A stretch of DNA of 64,000 bases from Cyanobium sp. FACHB-13342. GTDB lineage: Bacteria > Cyanobacteriota > Cyanobacteriia > PCC-6307 > Cyanobiaceae. Of this stretch, positions 27,446-36,189 are shown piece after piece; position 1 is the first letter of the stretch; each line of letters opens with the position of its first letter. The stretch is taken from positions 62,001 through 126,000 of the forward strand of contig NZ_JACJRT010000009.1 in NCBI RefSeq assembly GCF_014697415.1, in the 5' to 3' direction. The translations under genes were made by a program, and so were the position numbers. The notes under the pieces are model-generated. The model ran no database searches. It had not been told where the DNA came from and worked only from the letters and a program-made list of their open reading frames with translations.

Positions 27446-28987
27446 TTAGCGGTCGTCGTCCGCCACACCCCGCACAATCCGGGAGAGCTCACTGCGCTCG
27501 TCGGTGGTGATGCGATGGGGGACGCCAGAGATGATTCGCTCGAAATTGGAGAAGGAGTCCTTGATCTCCGGACCATTGCTCGTGATCACAAATTCACGGA
27601 TGCCCTTGTCGTGCCAGGAGCCACGCATCTTGAACACGTTGAGGGCCCGGGCCATCTCGCCACGGATTTCCACGTACTGGAGCAGCAGGATCGTGTCCGT
27701 GATCGTGGAGATGTGGGAATCGGTGATCGAGTGGCTACCCATGAACTCCTCGGAGGTGTTCGTGAAGAAGCCGGCGATCTCCTCCTGCTTGGCATAGCCG
27801 GTCACGCCGATCACAAACTGGCGGAAGGCGTTGTGGCTCACGCCTCGGGCGAGGGCGGAAAGCGAATCGATCGCCATGCGCGAGGGCTTGAACTGGCTGA
27901 TCTCGGTTTTGATGATCTGGAGATGGTCCTCCAGACCGGTGGACTCGGGATAGGCACAGATGATTTTCAGCAGGCCATCCTGCTCCATCTGTTCAAAATC
28001 AATCCCCCAACTGGTGGCATTGCGCAGCAACTGGGCCCGGGACTCCTCATAGGCGAAGAGAATGGCCCGCTCCTTGTTGGCACAGGCGTTCTCCACGAAC
28101 TTGCTCACCAAAAGCGTCTTACCCGTACCGGTGGCGCCGGTGGCCAGGATGATCGAATCCTTGAAGAAGCCGCCCCCACACATGTCATCGAGCCGCGGCA
28201 CCCCGGAGCTCACGCGCACATTGGAGCTGCGCTGGGTGAGGCGCATCGCTCCGAGCGGGAAGATGCTGATCCCGTGGGCCCCCATCGTGAAGGGGAATTC
28301 ACCCTTCATGTGGGTGGTGCCCCGCAACTTGAGGATCTCACAAGTGCGCCGCCGGCGCTCCCCTTCCAACACGTTGCGCAGAATCACAACGTTGTCAGAC
28401 ACGAACTCCTCAACGCCGTAACGGGCGATCGGGCCGTATTCATCGATGCGCTCGGTGGTCATCAGTGTGGTGACACCAATCTCCTTGAGGCGCGCAATCA
28501 GGCGAAAAATTTCACGCCGCACGACCGAAACAGCATCGTATTGCTGAAACACTGCCGTGATTGAATCAATCGCAACCCGCCGTGCCTTGTACTTGCGAAT
28601 TGCATAATTGATGCGCTCGATCAAGCCAGAGAGATCAAAGCTGCCGGCCACATCCTGCCCTTCTGGATCGGGCGAAGCATCGAGGATAAAGAGCTTGTCC
28701 TGCTCAACCATCTCCTGCAGGTTCCACCCAAAGCTGGCGGCGTTGCGCAGAATATCGAGCGGCGACTCCTCAAAGGTGACAAAAATTCCGGGTTCGTTGT
28801 ACTCGCGAATGCCGTTGTAGAGAAAGTTGAGCGAGAACACCGTCTTGCCCGTGCCAGACGTGCCACTGATCAGGGTGGAGCGGCCGATGGGCAGCCCTCC
28901 ATGGCAGACATCATCGAAGCCCTCAATCCCAGTCGGGAGCTTCTGCACCTGCATCAGGGGATTGCTGGTGGCGCTTGGGTCCTGCAT
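27446..28987 (-). CDS. kaiC: Circadian clock core ATPase/kinase KaiC
   Basis: RecA-like duplicated ATPase of 513 residues; hexamers autophosphorylate and dephosphorylate over about 24 hours under control of KaiA and KaiB. The CI domain has Walker A SGTSGTGKT and FEES; the CII domain has ATGATGTGKT. The phosphorylation pair is Ser427-Thr428 in DSHISTITD, matching Ser431/Thr432 of S. elongatus. The C-terminal tail that KaiA binds (RIISGVPHRITTDERSELSR) is complete. All key residues are present, so the clock should oscillate. kaiB ends 28 bases upstream. Parts of the gene have noticeably lower GC than neighbours. Confidence 0.98.
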   Translation of the reverse strand: MQDPSATSNPLMQVQKLPTGIEGFDDVCHGGLPIGRSTLISGTSGTGKTVFSLNFLYNGIREYNEPGIFVTFEESPLDILRNAASFGWNLQEMVEQDKLFILDASPDPEGQDVAGSFDLSGLIERINYAIRKYKARRVAIDSITAVFQQYDAVSVVRREIFRLIARLKEIGVTTLMTTERIDEYGPIARYGVEEFVSDNVVILRNVLEGERRRRTCEILKLRGTTHMKGEFPFTMGAHGISIFPLGAMRLTQRSSNVRVSSGVPRLDDMCGGGFFKDSIILATGATGTGKTLLVSKFVENACANKERAILFAYEESRAQLLRNATSWGIDFEQMEQDGLLKIICAYPESTGLEDHLQIIKTEISQFKPSRMAIDSLSALARGVSHNAFRQFVIGVTGYAKQEEIAGFFTNTSEEFMGSHSITDSHISTITDTILLLQYVEIRGEMARALNVFKMRGSWHDKGIREFVITSNGPEIKDSFSNFERIISGVPHRITTDERSELSRIVRGVADDDR

Positions 28988-29015
28988 CGACAGTCGGGGT
29001 CTGAAGTAAAACTAG

Positions 29016-29450
29016 TCAGGGCAGTGGGGACTGAGAAGGGAGAGGATCTGTAGGAGCTGGGGCTGCCTCCCCAAACCCGCCATCGGACTGAACGCGATCC
29101 AACGGGGAGTCCCCAGGATGGCCTTCCTCAGCGTCCTCGTCATCGCCAAGGGCCTCCTCGGTGAGCTCCTCGTAGAGCAGGTCGAGACCGATCAGCACCC
29201 GCTCCCGATCCGAGAGGTCACCGATGATGCGCCGCACCGGCGGCGGCAGGATCTTGGCCAAGGTGGGGGTGGCCAGGATCTTGTCTTCCTCGGCCAACTG
29301 GGGATTTTTCAGCACATCAATCACCTTGAGGGCATAGACACCCCGGAACTCCGTCTCGAGAATGTTCCGCAGGGTCTTGAGGGCACGCATCGAATTCGGC
29401 GTGTTGCCCGCCACATACAGCTTGAGGATGTAGGTCTTGCGTGGAGTCAT
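29016..29450 (-). CDS. kaiB: Circadian clock protein KaiB with long acidic C-terminal tail
   Basis: KaiB binds phosphorylated KaiC after switching to a thioredoxin-like fold, sequesters KaiA and recruits CikA/SasA. The first 95 residues are the normal KaiB ([44 protein letters not shown]). The protein is 144 residues, about 40 longer than the S. elongatus form: the tail from about residue 96 is acidic (GDDEDAEEG) then Pro/Ser/Gly-rich. The ATG at 29450 is 19 bases after the kaiA stop, and kaiC starts 28 bases after its own stop, which suggests one kaiABC message. Confidence 0.97.
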   Translation of the reverse strand: MTPRKTYILKLYVAGNTPNSMRALKTLRNILETEFRGVYALKVIDVLKNPQLAEEDKILATPTLAKILPPPVRRIIGDLSDRERVLIGLDLLYEELTEEALGDDEDAEEGHPGDSPLDRVQSDGGFGEAAPAPTDPLPSQSPLP

Positions 29451-29469
29451 GGTTCAGGAAGCTCCTGGG

Positions 29470-30330
29470 TCAGGCCATCGAAGACTGGCCGGGGGACTGG
29501 GCCTGAAGGCCAGCGAGAGGGGCATCGGGGGGAATGGAGCGGCGATACATCTCGCAAAGATGGGCCATCACGTCGAGCAGGGCCAATCGATAGTCCTGGA
29601 GAAAATCGTTCTTATGCCCTTCTAGCTTGAGCTGTTTCGAGAAGCCATCAATCAGATTCATGTGAATCTCAACAGTTTTGGTAATGGGTAGATCGCTGAA
29701 AAATGCCGTATTGACAAAACTTTCAAGCGCTTGGTTGGCGGCGGCGGGGTCGCGGAAGTAGCTGAGCAGCAGGTCCCGGTAGGTGCGTTCCAGGGAATTC
29801 ACCAGCTCCTCCCGATCGATCTCCGGCAGGTTGCGCAGGAACCGGGCCGGATCACGCTTGTAAAACACCCCCACAAAACCCAGCCGTCCCTTCAGCCGGT
29901 TGGCCAACTTCCAGCGGTCCGGCGGCGCGGACGCCTGATCGGCCGGCGGGCTTCCGGCACTCACCAAGCCACGTTGGAGGAAACGGGACACGGCGGCATC
30001 GAGGCTGTAGCTGAGCTGCTCCAGCTGATCGGGAGGCAGGTGCACCTCGGAGTCATGGAACTCGATCTGGCCGCTCACCTCCCCAATGACCACAGCAGGC
30101 AACAGCAGGCCCAGATCGGCCAGCGACTGGTAGTTCTGCCTGTCCAGGGCGCCCTGCTCCAGCAGGACGGCATCAAACTCATCCCGGCGCTGATCCAGCT
30201 CCCCCACCGGGTTGCGGGCCGGATCGACCCACACCATCTGGCAGTGCCCCCCTGCCAGCCAGCGGGAGCAGGCCTCCTGCAGGCGGGTGTTGCGGATCAG
30301 GGAAGCGATGGTGAGAGCCGGTTCGGGCAT
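29470..30330 (-). CDS. kaiA: Circadian clock protein KaiA
   Basis: KaiA stimulates KaiC autophosphorylation. This is the full-length form (286 residues): an N-terminal pseudo-receiver domain (about 1-135) and the C-terminal four-helix KaiC-binding domain (about 165-280) with GRLGFVGVFYKRDPARFLRNLP and KNDFLQDYRLALLDVMAHLCEMYRR split over two helices. Prochlorococcus lacks kaiA, so its presence argues for a Synechococcus/Cyanobium-type host with a self-sustained clock. The gene diverges from rplU; the 200-base gap must hold both promoters. Codons between about 29590 and 29720 are clearly AT-richer than usual here. Confidence 0.96.
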   Translation of the reverse strand: MPEPALTIASLIRNTRLQEACSRWLAGGHCQMVWVDPARNPVGELDQRRDEFDAVLLEQGALDRQNYQSLADLGLLLPAVVIGEVSGQIEFHDSEVHLPPDQLEQLSYSLDAAVSRFLQRGLVSAGSPPADQASAPPDRWKLANRLKGRLGFVGVFYKRDPARFLRNLPEIDREELVNSLERTYRDLLLSYFRDPAAANQALESFVNTAFFSDLPITKTVEIHMNLIDGFSKQLKLEGHKNDFLQDYRLALLDVMAHLCEMYRRSIPPDAPLAGLQAQSPGQSSMA

Positions 30331-30394
30331 GGACCGCTTCGGCGGCGGGATGACCCGCGGGAATGGCCTCCAAATGTTGACGAAAGGAAGGCCT

Positions 30395-30430
30395 GAGCGG
30401 GAAGATTATTGTTTGTTTTTCGATTGTGTG
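30395..30430. promoter_or_regulatory. AT-rich island between kaiA and rplU, probable divergent promoter zone
   Basis: The only AT-rich stretch in the 200-base divergent gap. On the minus strand it contains AACAATAATCT, a fair -10-like element about 75 bases before kaiA; on the plus strand TTATTGTTTG and GATTGT could serve rplU. No good -35 pair is visible on either strand. The assignment rests on composition and position only. Confidence 0.35.
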
Positions 30431-30530
30431 CGCCAGGCCGAATGACGGCCGGTCGCCTTCGCGGAGATGCCCCCTCTGAGAGGGGCCCCTCCCGAAGTCG
30501 CCCCGTCAGCCTGGCCACGCCCTTGCCGCC

Positions 30531-30914
30531 ATGAGCCCAACCCCCGAAACCACCGCTGCCGTTCAGGACAGCCCCGTCACCGGCCCCTACGCCATTGTTG
30601 AGGCCTCCGGTCAGCAGTTCTGGCTGCAGCCAAACCGCTACTACGACCTCGATCGCCTCGCGGTGGACGTCGATGGCACCCTGACCATCGACAACGTGCT
30701 GCTGGTCAACGACGGCAAGGCCACCACCCTGGGCCAGCCCTACGTCAAAGGCGCCACGGTGCAGCTGAAGGTGATGGCCCATCGCCGCGGCCAGAAGATC
30801 ATTGTCTACAAGATGCGTCCCAAGAAAAAAACCCGTCGCAAGAACGGTCACCGCCAGGAACTCACCCGGGTGATGGTCGAGTCGATCACCGTGGGCGGCA
30901 AGGCGATTTCCTGA
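30531..30914 (+). CDS. rplU: 50S ribosomal protein L21 (bL21)
   Basis: Large-subunit ribosomal protein of 127 residues. After a 20-residue Thr/Pro-rich start the conserved bL21 body appears: [37 protein letters not shown] and the basic [15 protein letters not shown] that binds 23S rRNA. The ATG at 30531 is the only start fitting the family. rpmA follows after 47 bases, the usual rplU-rpmA pair. A small hairpin in the leader (CCCCTC and GAGGGG arms, 30471-30485) might affect expression, but it is short. Confidence 0.97.
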   Translation: MSPTPETTAAVQDSPVTGPYAIVEASGQQFWLQPNRYYDLDRLAVDVDGTLTIDNVLLVNDGKATTLGQPYVKGATVQLKVMAHRRGQKIIVYKMRPKKKTRRKNGHRQELTRVMVESITVGGKAIS

Positions 30915-30961
30915 CCCTATCCCTCTAGCTTTTCCGAACGTTTCCCTGACTCCTCCACCCC

Positions 30962-31225
30962 ATGGCCCACAAGAAAGGCACAGGCTCCACCCGCAACGGC
31001 CGCGATTCCAACTCCAAGCGCCTGGGCGTCAAGCGCTACGGCGGTGAAACCGTGAGCGCCGGCTCGATCCTGATCCGCCAGCGCGGCACCTCGGTGCTCC
31101 CCGGCGTGAACGTGGGTCGCGGCTCCGACGACACCCTGTTTGCCCTAGTGGATGGGGTGGTGAGCTTCGACACCATCAAGCGCGGCCTGCGCAGCCGCAA
31201 GCGCATCAACATCGCCGTCGGCTGA
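30962..31225 (+). CDS. rpmA: 50S ribosomal protein L27 (bL27)
   Basis: Large-subunit protein of 87 residues whose N-terminal tail reaches the peptidyl-transferase centre. It begins [20 protein letters not shown], the classic bL27 start, and continues with [22 protein letters not shown]. The ATG directly gives the short N-terminus with no cleavable extension. It is co-transcribed with rplU and followed 20 bases later by a strong rho-independent terminator. Confidence 0.98.
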   Translation: MAHKKGTGSTRNGRDSNSKRLGVKRYGGETVSAGSILIRQRGTSVLPGVNVGRGSDDTLFALVDGVVSFDTIKRGLRSRKRINIAVG

Positions 31226-31245
31226 TCGCGGCGCTTCCCCCATCT

Positions 31246-31272
31246 GCCGGCGGGTCTCCCGCCGGCTTTTTT
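31246..31272 (+). terminator. Rho-independent terminator of rplU-rpmA
   Basis: A perfect 9-bp stem, GCCGGCGGG (31246-31254) with CCCGCCGGC (31258-31266), a TCT loop, and a run of six T. It lies 20 bases after the rpmA stop. Confidence 0.93.
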
Positions 31273-31295
31273 GATGGCCAGGGACCAGGGCCCGT

Positions 31296-32072
31296 TCAGG
31301 CCAGGCGATAGGCCCGGGTGGTGATCAGATAGGGATGAAACACCTCCAGAAACCGGCTCTGGAGGGTGCGGAAGAAGGCCTCCACCAGCTCGGGGGCATC
31401 GAAGTGGAAGGGGTACTCCCCCTCAAACCCTTTGAAGAAATACCAGTTGAGCAGGGCAATCCCGGCCGGGGTGAGGCGCTCGGCAAACACCTCCAGCTGG
31501 CGGGCCGGATCGCTCAGGTGCTCGAGCACGTCCAGGCAGACGATGGTGTCGAAGCGCGGGGGCAGGGCCGGATCGGCCAGATCGCGGAAGCAGCGCAGCT
31601 TGGCCGCCAGGCCCAGCTCGGCGGCGCGGGCCTCCACGAAGGCCCGGTTGTGGGGATTGAGATCCACGAACCACACCTGCTCCACCTGGGGCAGGGCCGC
31701 CGCCGCCAGGGCATGGCTGCCAATGCCACCACCAAAGTCGAGCACCTGACCGGCGGCAAAGCGCTGCTGCAGGCGCAGGGTGTCGGCGATGTAATCGGCA
31801 CTGCCGAGGTGCCAGGCCGCCAGCTCCAGCAGGTGGCCCGTGCCAACGGCATCTTCGTAGAACTGCTCCACCCGGTCCGGATCGAAGGCTCCGGGATGCA
31901 GGGCGGCCAGATCGTCGGTGCTGCTGGGCAAGCGGCGCTCCAACTCCTGGGGGGCGATCTGGAGAAAGCTGGCCAACTGGGGGCGCAGGGCAAAGCCGTC
32001 GGCCAGAAACCGCTCCACCGTGAGGGGGGATGCCGGCGCCAGCCCCTCTTGCCTCTCCACCACCAACGCCAT
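31296..32072 (-). CDS. Class I SAM-dependent methyltransferase
   Basis: A 258-residue protein with a Rossmann methyltransferase core: motif [15 protein letters not shown] (about residues 117-130), an acidic strand end WFVDLNP (motif II), and [10 protein letters not shown], the motif seen in UbiE/UbiG-type enzymes. The N-terminal 100 residues are helical and may hold the substrate pocket; the C-terminus reads ITTRAYRLA. Substrate unknown; no neighbouring pathway indicates it. ATG at 32072. It stands alone between the rpmA terminator and the YhhQ-type transporter, both separated by about 22-24 bases. Confidence 0.85.
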   Translation of the reverse strand: MALVVERQEGLAPASPLTVERFLADGFALRPQLASFLQIAPQELERRLPSSTDDLAALHPGAFDPDRVEQFYEDAVGTGHLLELAAWHLGSADYIADTLRLQQRFAAGQVLDFGGGIGSHALAAAALPQVEQVWFVDLNPHNRAFVEARAAELGLAAKLRCFRDLADPALPPRFDTIVCLDVLEHLSDPARQLEVFAERLTPAGIALLNWYFFKGFEGEYPFHFDAPELVEAFFRTLQSRFLEVFHPYLITTRAYRLA

Positions 32073-32094
32073 CCCTCAACAGGTTGACGCCAAC

Positions 32095-32832
32095 CTAGGT
32101 GCCGGGATTCGGGGCTCTCTCCGTGGGGCCATCGGCCAGCTCAACCCCGTCACCGGGCACCTCGAGCCAGTGCCGCAACCAGGCCACCAGGCCATAAAAG
32201 GGCAGGGTGTCCGCCAAGGCGGCAATCAGTTTGAACAGATAGCCACTGGCAATGAACGAGGCCAACTGGGGCAGCACGGGCTCACCGGGGCGCACCGGCA
32301 GCACATGGCTGGCGTAATGGCTGATCAGCACCACGGCGCTGGTGTCCACCAGCTGACTCACCAGGGTGGACCCGTTGTTGCGCAGCCACAGGGCCTTGCC
32401 ACCACTGAAGCGCTTCCAGAAATGGAACAGGCGCACATCGGTGAACTGGGCTGCCAGATAGGCCACCATCGAGGCTCCGACGGCACCAAAGGCCAGCCGC
32501 CGCACCTCGAAGAAGGTGGCCTCCGGCGCCCCCTGCAGCCCCGGCAAAATGCCGCCGAGCCAGAGGATCAGCACGATCCAACCATTGAGCAACAGGCCCA
32601 CCCAGACCAACTGGGAAGCCTTCTGCTCCCCCCAGAGCTCACTGATCAGATCGGTGCACAGAAAGGTGATCGGATAGGGCAGGGCCCCCACCGCCACCAC
32701 AATGGGCCAGCTGCCGATTGACCCCAGCTGCAGAAAGCGGGTGAGACCGAGGATGTTGAGCATGCCCATCGTGCCCAGGAACAGGCCGGCCAGCACCAGA
32801 AACGCCAGGTCGCGGCGCTGCTGCACGGTCAT
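32095..32832 (-). CDS. Queuosine precursor transporter family membrane protein (YhhQ/VUT-like)
   Basis: Membrane protein of 245 residues with about six helices, resembling the QPTR (YhhQ) family of 7-cyano-7-deazaguanine/7-aminomethyl-deazaguanine importers. Landmarks are PYPITFLCTDLISELWGEQKAS, a highly typical family segment with the acidic pair, and LVSQLVDTSAVVLISH. The frame is open far upstream to 34446, but that is antisense to truB and yebC; the ATG at 32832 starts the real protein. It diverges from truB over 42 bases. Import of a queuosine precursor would serve tRNA modification; other members of the wider group were annotated as vitamin transporters. Confidence 0.8.
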   Translation of the reverse strand: MTVQQRRDLAFLVLAGLFLGTMGMLNILGLTRFLQLGSIGSWPIVVAVGALPYPITFLCTDLISELWGEQKASQLVWVGLLLNGWIVLILWLGGILPGLQGAPEATFFEVRRLAFGAVGASMVAYLAAQFTDVRLFHFWKRFSGGKALWLRNNGSTLVSQLVDTSAVVLISHYASHVLPVRPGEPVLPQLASFIASGYLFKLIAALADTLPFYGLVAWLRHWLEVPGDGVELADGPTERAPNPGT

Positions 32833-32874
32833 CGAAGCGGAGCATGGGACCCTGCAAGGCTGACGCTCCGATCC

Positions 32875-33762
32875 ATGGCTGACCAGCCCTGCGGCTTCCT
32901 GGTGCTCGACAAGCCCACCGGACTCACCTCCCATGGCTGTGTGAGCAGGGTGCGCCGCGCCTATGGCCTCAAGCGGGTGGGCCACGGCGGCACCCTCGAT
33001 CCAGCGGTCACCGGCGTGCTGCCGATTGCCCTGGGCCCCGCCACCCGGCTGCTGCCCTACCTGGAGGGCGACAAGACCTACCGGGGCGTGGTGCAGCTGG
33101 GGGTGCGCACCGTCAGCGATGACCTCGAGGGGGAGGTGCTGAGCCAAGCCGCCGTGCCCGCCCTGAGCAGAGCCGATCTGGAGGTGGCCCTGGCGGCCTT
33201 TCGCGGCCCAATCCAGCAGGTGCCCCCCCAGGTGTCGGCCGTGCACGTGGAGGGGCAGCGGGCCTACGCCCGGGTGCGCCAGGGAGAGGAGCTCAACCTG
33301 GCCGCCCGAGCCGTGACACTGCACCGCCTGGAGCTGCTGGGTTGGGATGGGGCCACCGCCCGCCTGGAGGTGCTGGTGCGCTGCTCCGCCGGCACCTACA
33401 TCCGCTCCCTGGCCCGCGACCTGGGAGACGTGCTGGGCTGCGGCGGTGCCCTGGCCACCTTGCGCCGCACCGAGGCCCTTGGCTTCGGTTTGGAGCAGGC
33501 CGTGCCCCTGGAGGCCCTCGACCAGACCCCCTGCCCAACCCTGCTGGATCCCCTGACGGCCCTGGCCCACCTGCCCAAGCGGCAACTGGATGGCGGGGAG
33601 CTGGAGAGCTGGCGCTGCGGCCGGGCCCTGGGCCACGATCTGCCCGTGGAAACCGGCGAGCCCGTGGCGGTGCTGGGGCCGGATGGCAACCTGGCCGGCA
33701 TGGCACGCGCCCAGGACACCGGCCTGCTGCACCCGAAACTGGTGTTCAATGCCGCCGGTTGA
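32875..33762 (+). CDS. truB: tRNA pseudouridine(55) synthase
   Basis: Makes pseudouridine 55 in the T loop of tRNAs; 295 residues. The N-terminus GFLVLDKPTGLTSHGCV and the catalytic motif GHGGTLDPAVTGVLPIA with Asp42 are diagnostic; RCSAGTYIRSLARDLG is the third conserved block. The C-terminal 70 residues form a PUA-like tail (ELESWRCGRALGHDL, VAVLGPDGNLAGMAR). ATG at 32875. It is followed 51 bases later by the yebC-type gene. Confidence 0.96.
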   Translation: MADQPCGFLVLDKPTGLTSHGCVSRVRRAYGLKRVGHGGTLDPAVTGVLPIALGPATRLLPYLEGDKTYRGVVQLGVRTVSDDLEGEVLSQAAVPALSRADLEVALAAFRGPIQQVPPQVSAVHVEGQRAYARVRQGEELNLAARAVTLHRLELLGWDGATARLEVLVRCSAGTYIRSLARDLGDVLGCGGALATLRRTEALGFGLEQAVPLEALDQTPCPTLLDPLTALAHLPKRQLDGGELESWRCGRALGHDLPVETGEPVAVLGPDGNLAGMARAQDTGLLHPKLVFNAAG

Positions 33763-33813
33763 GCCGACCCGGTCGGGCTGTCTCAGTCCTGTTGTTTTTT
33801 TCCAGTCGCTCCG

Positions 33814-34602
33814 ATGGCCGGCCACAGCAAGTGGGCCCAGATCAAACGCACCAAAGCCGTGGTGGACGCCAAACGCGGCGCCCTGTTCACCCGGCTGGGG
33901 CGGGAGATCACGGTGGCGGCCCGGAGCGGGGCCGATCCAGCCGGCAACTTCCAATTGCGCACGGCACTTGAGAAAGCCAAGGCCGCCGGGCTGCCCAACA
34001 CCAACATCGAGCGCGCCATCGCCAAAGGATCCGGGCAAGGCGGCAGCGGTGGCGACACCTTTGAGGCCGTGCGCTACGAGGGCTACGGCCCCGGCGGCGT
34101 GGCCGTGCTGGTAGAGGCCTTCACCGACAACCGCAACCGCACCGCCGCCGAGGTGCGCCTGGCCTTCAGCAAACAGGGCGGCAACCTGGGCGAGTTGGGT
34201 TGCGTGGGCTATCTGTTCGAACAGCGGGCGGTGGTGCAAGTCGCCTCGCCGTCCCAGCCGGGACAGGCCTTGGACGAAGACGCCCTGCTGGAGGGCCTGC
34301 TGGCCCTGGAGGAACGGGGCGGCCCGCCGTCCCTGGGCTACGAGCTCGATGGCCAGGGGGCCGAGGTGTTCGGGGCTTACGAGGTGCTGGAGGCCCTGCA
34401 GGATGGCCTGCGGGGCCAGGGTTTCGCGGTGACTGGCTGGGAGCACCGCTGGATCCCCCAGACGGCCTGTCTCCTCAGCGACCCTGCCACCCTGCGGGGC
34501 TGCCTGCGCATGCTCGATGCCCTCGAAGAGCTCGACGACGTGCGCAGCGTCACCAGCAACCTGGAGGCCGACGAAGACCTGATCGCCACCGTGCTCGACT
34601 GA
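33814..34602 (+). CDS. YebC/PmpR (TACO1) family protein
   Basis: Member of the YebC family, 262 residues, known as transcription regulators and, more recently, as translation factors that help ribosomes through poly-proline stretches. The N-terminus [20 protein letters not shown] is unmistakable; [36 protein letters not shown] and [18 protein letters not shown] are the further conserved blocks. The ATG at 33814 follows a T-rich stretch (33794-33800). It is slightly longer than the usual 245-250 residues, with small insertions. Probably co-transcribed with truB. Confidence 0.93.
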   Translation: MAGHSKWAQIKRTKAVVDAKRGALFTRLGREITVAARSGADPAGNFQLRTALEKAKAAGLPNTNIERAIAKGSGQGGSGGDTFEAVRYEGYGPGGVAVLVEAFTDNRNRTAAEVRLAFSKQGGNLGELGCVGYLFEQRAVVQVASPSQPGQALDEDALLEGLLALEERGGPPSLGYELDGQGAEVFGAYEVLEALQDGLRGQGFAVTGWEHRWIPQTACLLSDPATLRGCLRMLDALEELDDVRSVTSNLEADEDLIATVLD

Positions 34603-34695
34603 AAGCCCAAGCCGGTCGGATCACAACCGGTGTAGGCACCTGGCCGGACTGGGTGGGTTGATCAAGCTGGAGCCCATGCCCGCTCACCACGCCCC

Positions 34696-36189
34696 ATGCC
34701 AAACCGTCCCTCCGCAGCCTGGGCCCTCGCCGTCCTGGGGCTGCTGAGCGTCTTGCCCTCGGCCGGCCTGGCCCAGGGCGGCACCACCCCAGCGACCAAA
34801 ACCAGCGTGGACATCCCGGCGCTGGGACGCCTGGACCTGGAGAACGGCTACCCGAGCGCCGCCACCGCCCGCAAGCTCTACAACGAACTCGATCTGCAGC
34901 GGGCCACCCAGGGCTACCTCTGGGCCCTACCCGCCGTGGGCTTCAAGGCGCTCTACGACGCCCAGGCCAAAACCATGGGCGTGCGCAACGGCGACGTGCT
35001 GCTCTACCGCACGCTGCAGGACAAGGCGGGGATGCTCACCCCCAACATCACCACCCTCTACGCCTTCAGCTTCTGGGATCTGGCCAAGCAGGGGCCGCTG
35101 GTGGTGGAGGTGCCGGCCGGGCTCACCGCCGGCGGCGTGCTCGACATCTGGCAGCAGCCGATCACCGACATGGGCCAGACCGGGCCCGACAAGGGTGCCG
35201 GCGGCAAGTACCTGATCCTTCCCCCCGGGGGACCGGAGGTGGTGGCCCCGGGCTACCGAATCTTCCGGGCGTCCAGCAACCAGGTGTGGTTCGGCACCCG
35301 CGGCCTGGCCCCCGACAAGGCCGTGGCCGAGGCCACCGTGCGCCAGCACCGGCTCTACGGCTGGAACCAGCGCGCCAATCCGCCGGTGTCCCGCTACGCG
35401 GAGGTGGGCGGTCGCCCCTGGCAGTCGGCCCAGCCCGCCGATCTCTCCTACTGGCGGCTGCTCAGTGAGCTCTATGCGAACGAGCCGGTGGCCCCGCGCG
35501 ACCGGATGATGTTCGGAATGCTGTCACCCCTGGGCATCAACCCCGGCCAGCCCTTCCAGCCCGATGCCCGCCAGGCGCGGATCCTGGGCGAGGCGGCCCA
35601 GCTGGGCGACCTGATGGCCCGCAGCATCGCCTACGACAAGCGCACCCCCGGCGCCACGGTGTACCCGGGCAAACTCTGGGAATACGCGGTGCTCTTCGAT
35701 CTCGACCAGGAATCGCCCGACAAACGGCGGGTGCAGTTCGACGAGCGCACGTCGTGGTTCTACGAGGCGATCGGCATGTCGGTGGGGATGCAGGGCCGGG
35801 TGGTGGGCTTCGGCCAGGTGTACCTGGAGGCGTCCAAGGACGCCAAGGGCCAATGGCTCGATGGCGGTCGCACCTACCGCATGCGGGTGCCGGCAAGCGC
35901 CCCGGTGAAGCAGTTCTGGTCGATCACCCTCTACGACAACCTCAGCCGCGGACCGCTGATCACGGCGCAGGGCGCCGCCGACCTCAGCTCCCGCAAACCC
36001 GATCTGGTGAGCAACGCCGACGGCTCGGTGGATGTGGATTTCGGGCCTGTCCGCCCTGCGGGCGCGAAGAACTGGATCCAGACCAGCCCGGGTAAGGGCT
36101 GGTTCGCCTACTTCCGCTTCTACGGCCCCACTGAGCCCTATTTCGCCAAGACCTGGCAGCTGAACGACATCACACCCATTCAGCCATGA
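34696..36189 (+). CDS. Exported DUF1254/DUF1214 domain protein (first of a tandem pair)
   Basis: Secreted protein of 497 residues and unknown function. A Sec signal peptide (about 1-27, ending SAGLAQG) precedes a DUF1254 region (about 60-190: LWALPAVGFKALYDAQAK, LTPNITTLYAFSFWDL) and a C-terminal DUF1214 region (about 375-490: FWSITLYDNLSRGPLI, WFAYFRFYGP). These two domains usually occur together in bacterial exported proteins and in some algae. No cofactor site is recognised. Its stop overlaps the ATG of the second copy by four bases (ATGA), so they are made together. The pair is flanked by ordinary core genes. Base composition is not visibly foreign. Confidence 0.85.
   Translation: MPNRPSAAWALAVLGLLSVLPSAGLAQGGTTPATKTSVDIPALGRLDLENGYPSAATARKLYNELDLQRATQGYLWALPAVGFKALYDAQAKTMGVRNGDVLLYRTLQDKAGMLTPNITTLYAFSFWDLAKQGPLVVEVPAGLTAGGVLDIWQQPITDMGQTGPDKGAGGKYLILPPGGPEVVAPGYRIFRASSNQVWFGTRGLAPDKAVAEATVRQHRLYGWNQRANPPVSRYAEVGGRPWQSAQPADLSYWRLLSELYANEPVAPRDRMMFGMLSPLGINPGQPFQPDARQARILGEAAQLGDLMARSIAYDKRTPGATVYPGKLWEYAVLFDLDQESPDKRRVQFDERTSWFYEAIGMSVGMQGRVVGFGQVYLEASKDAKGQWLDGGRTYRMRVPASAPVKQFWSITLYDNLSRGPLITAQGAADLSSRKPDLVSNADGSVDVDFGPVRPAGAKNWIQTSPGKGWFAYFRFYGPTEPYFAKTWQLNDITPIQP

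Noticed and set aside
30465-30490. Hairpin in the rplU leader considered as an autoregulatory L21 leader
   Set aside because: Only a 6-bp stem with a 3-base loop and no conserved leader features that I can recognise.
32833-34446. Apparent fusion of the YhhQ-like transporter to a large N-terminal domain
   Set aside because: The added frame is antisense to truB and the YebC-type gene; the transporter starts at 32832.
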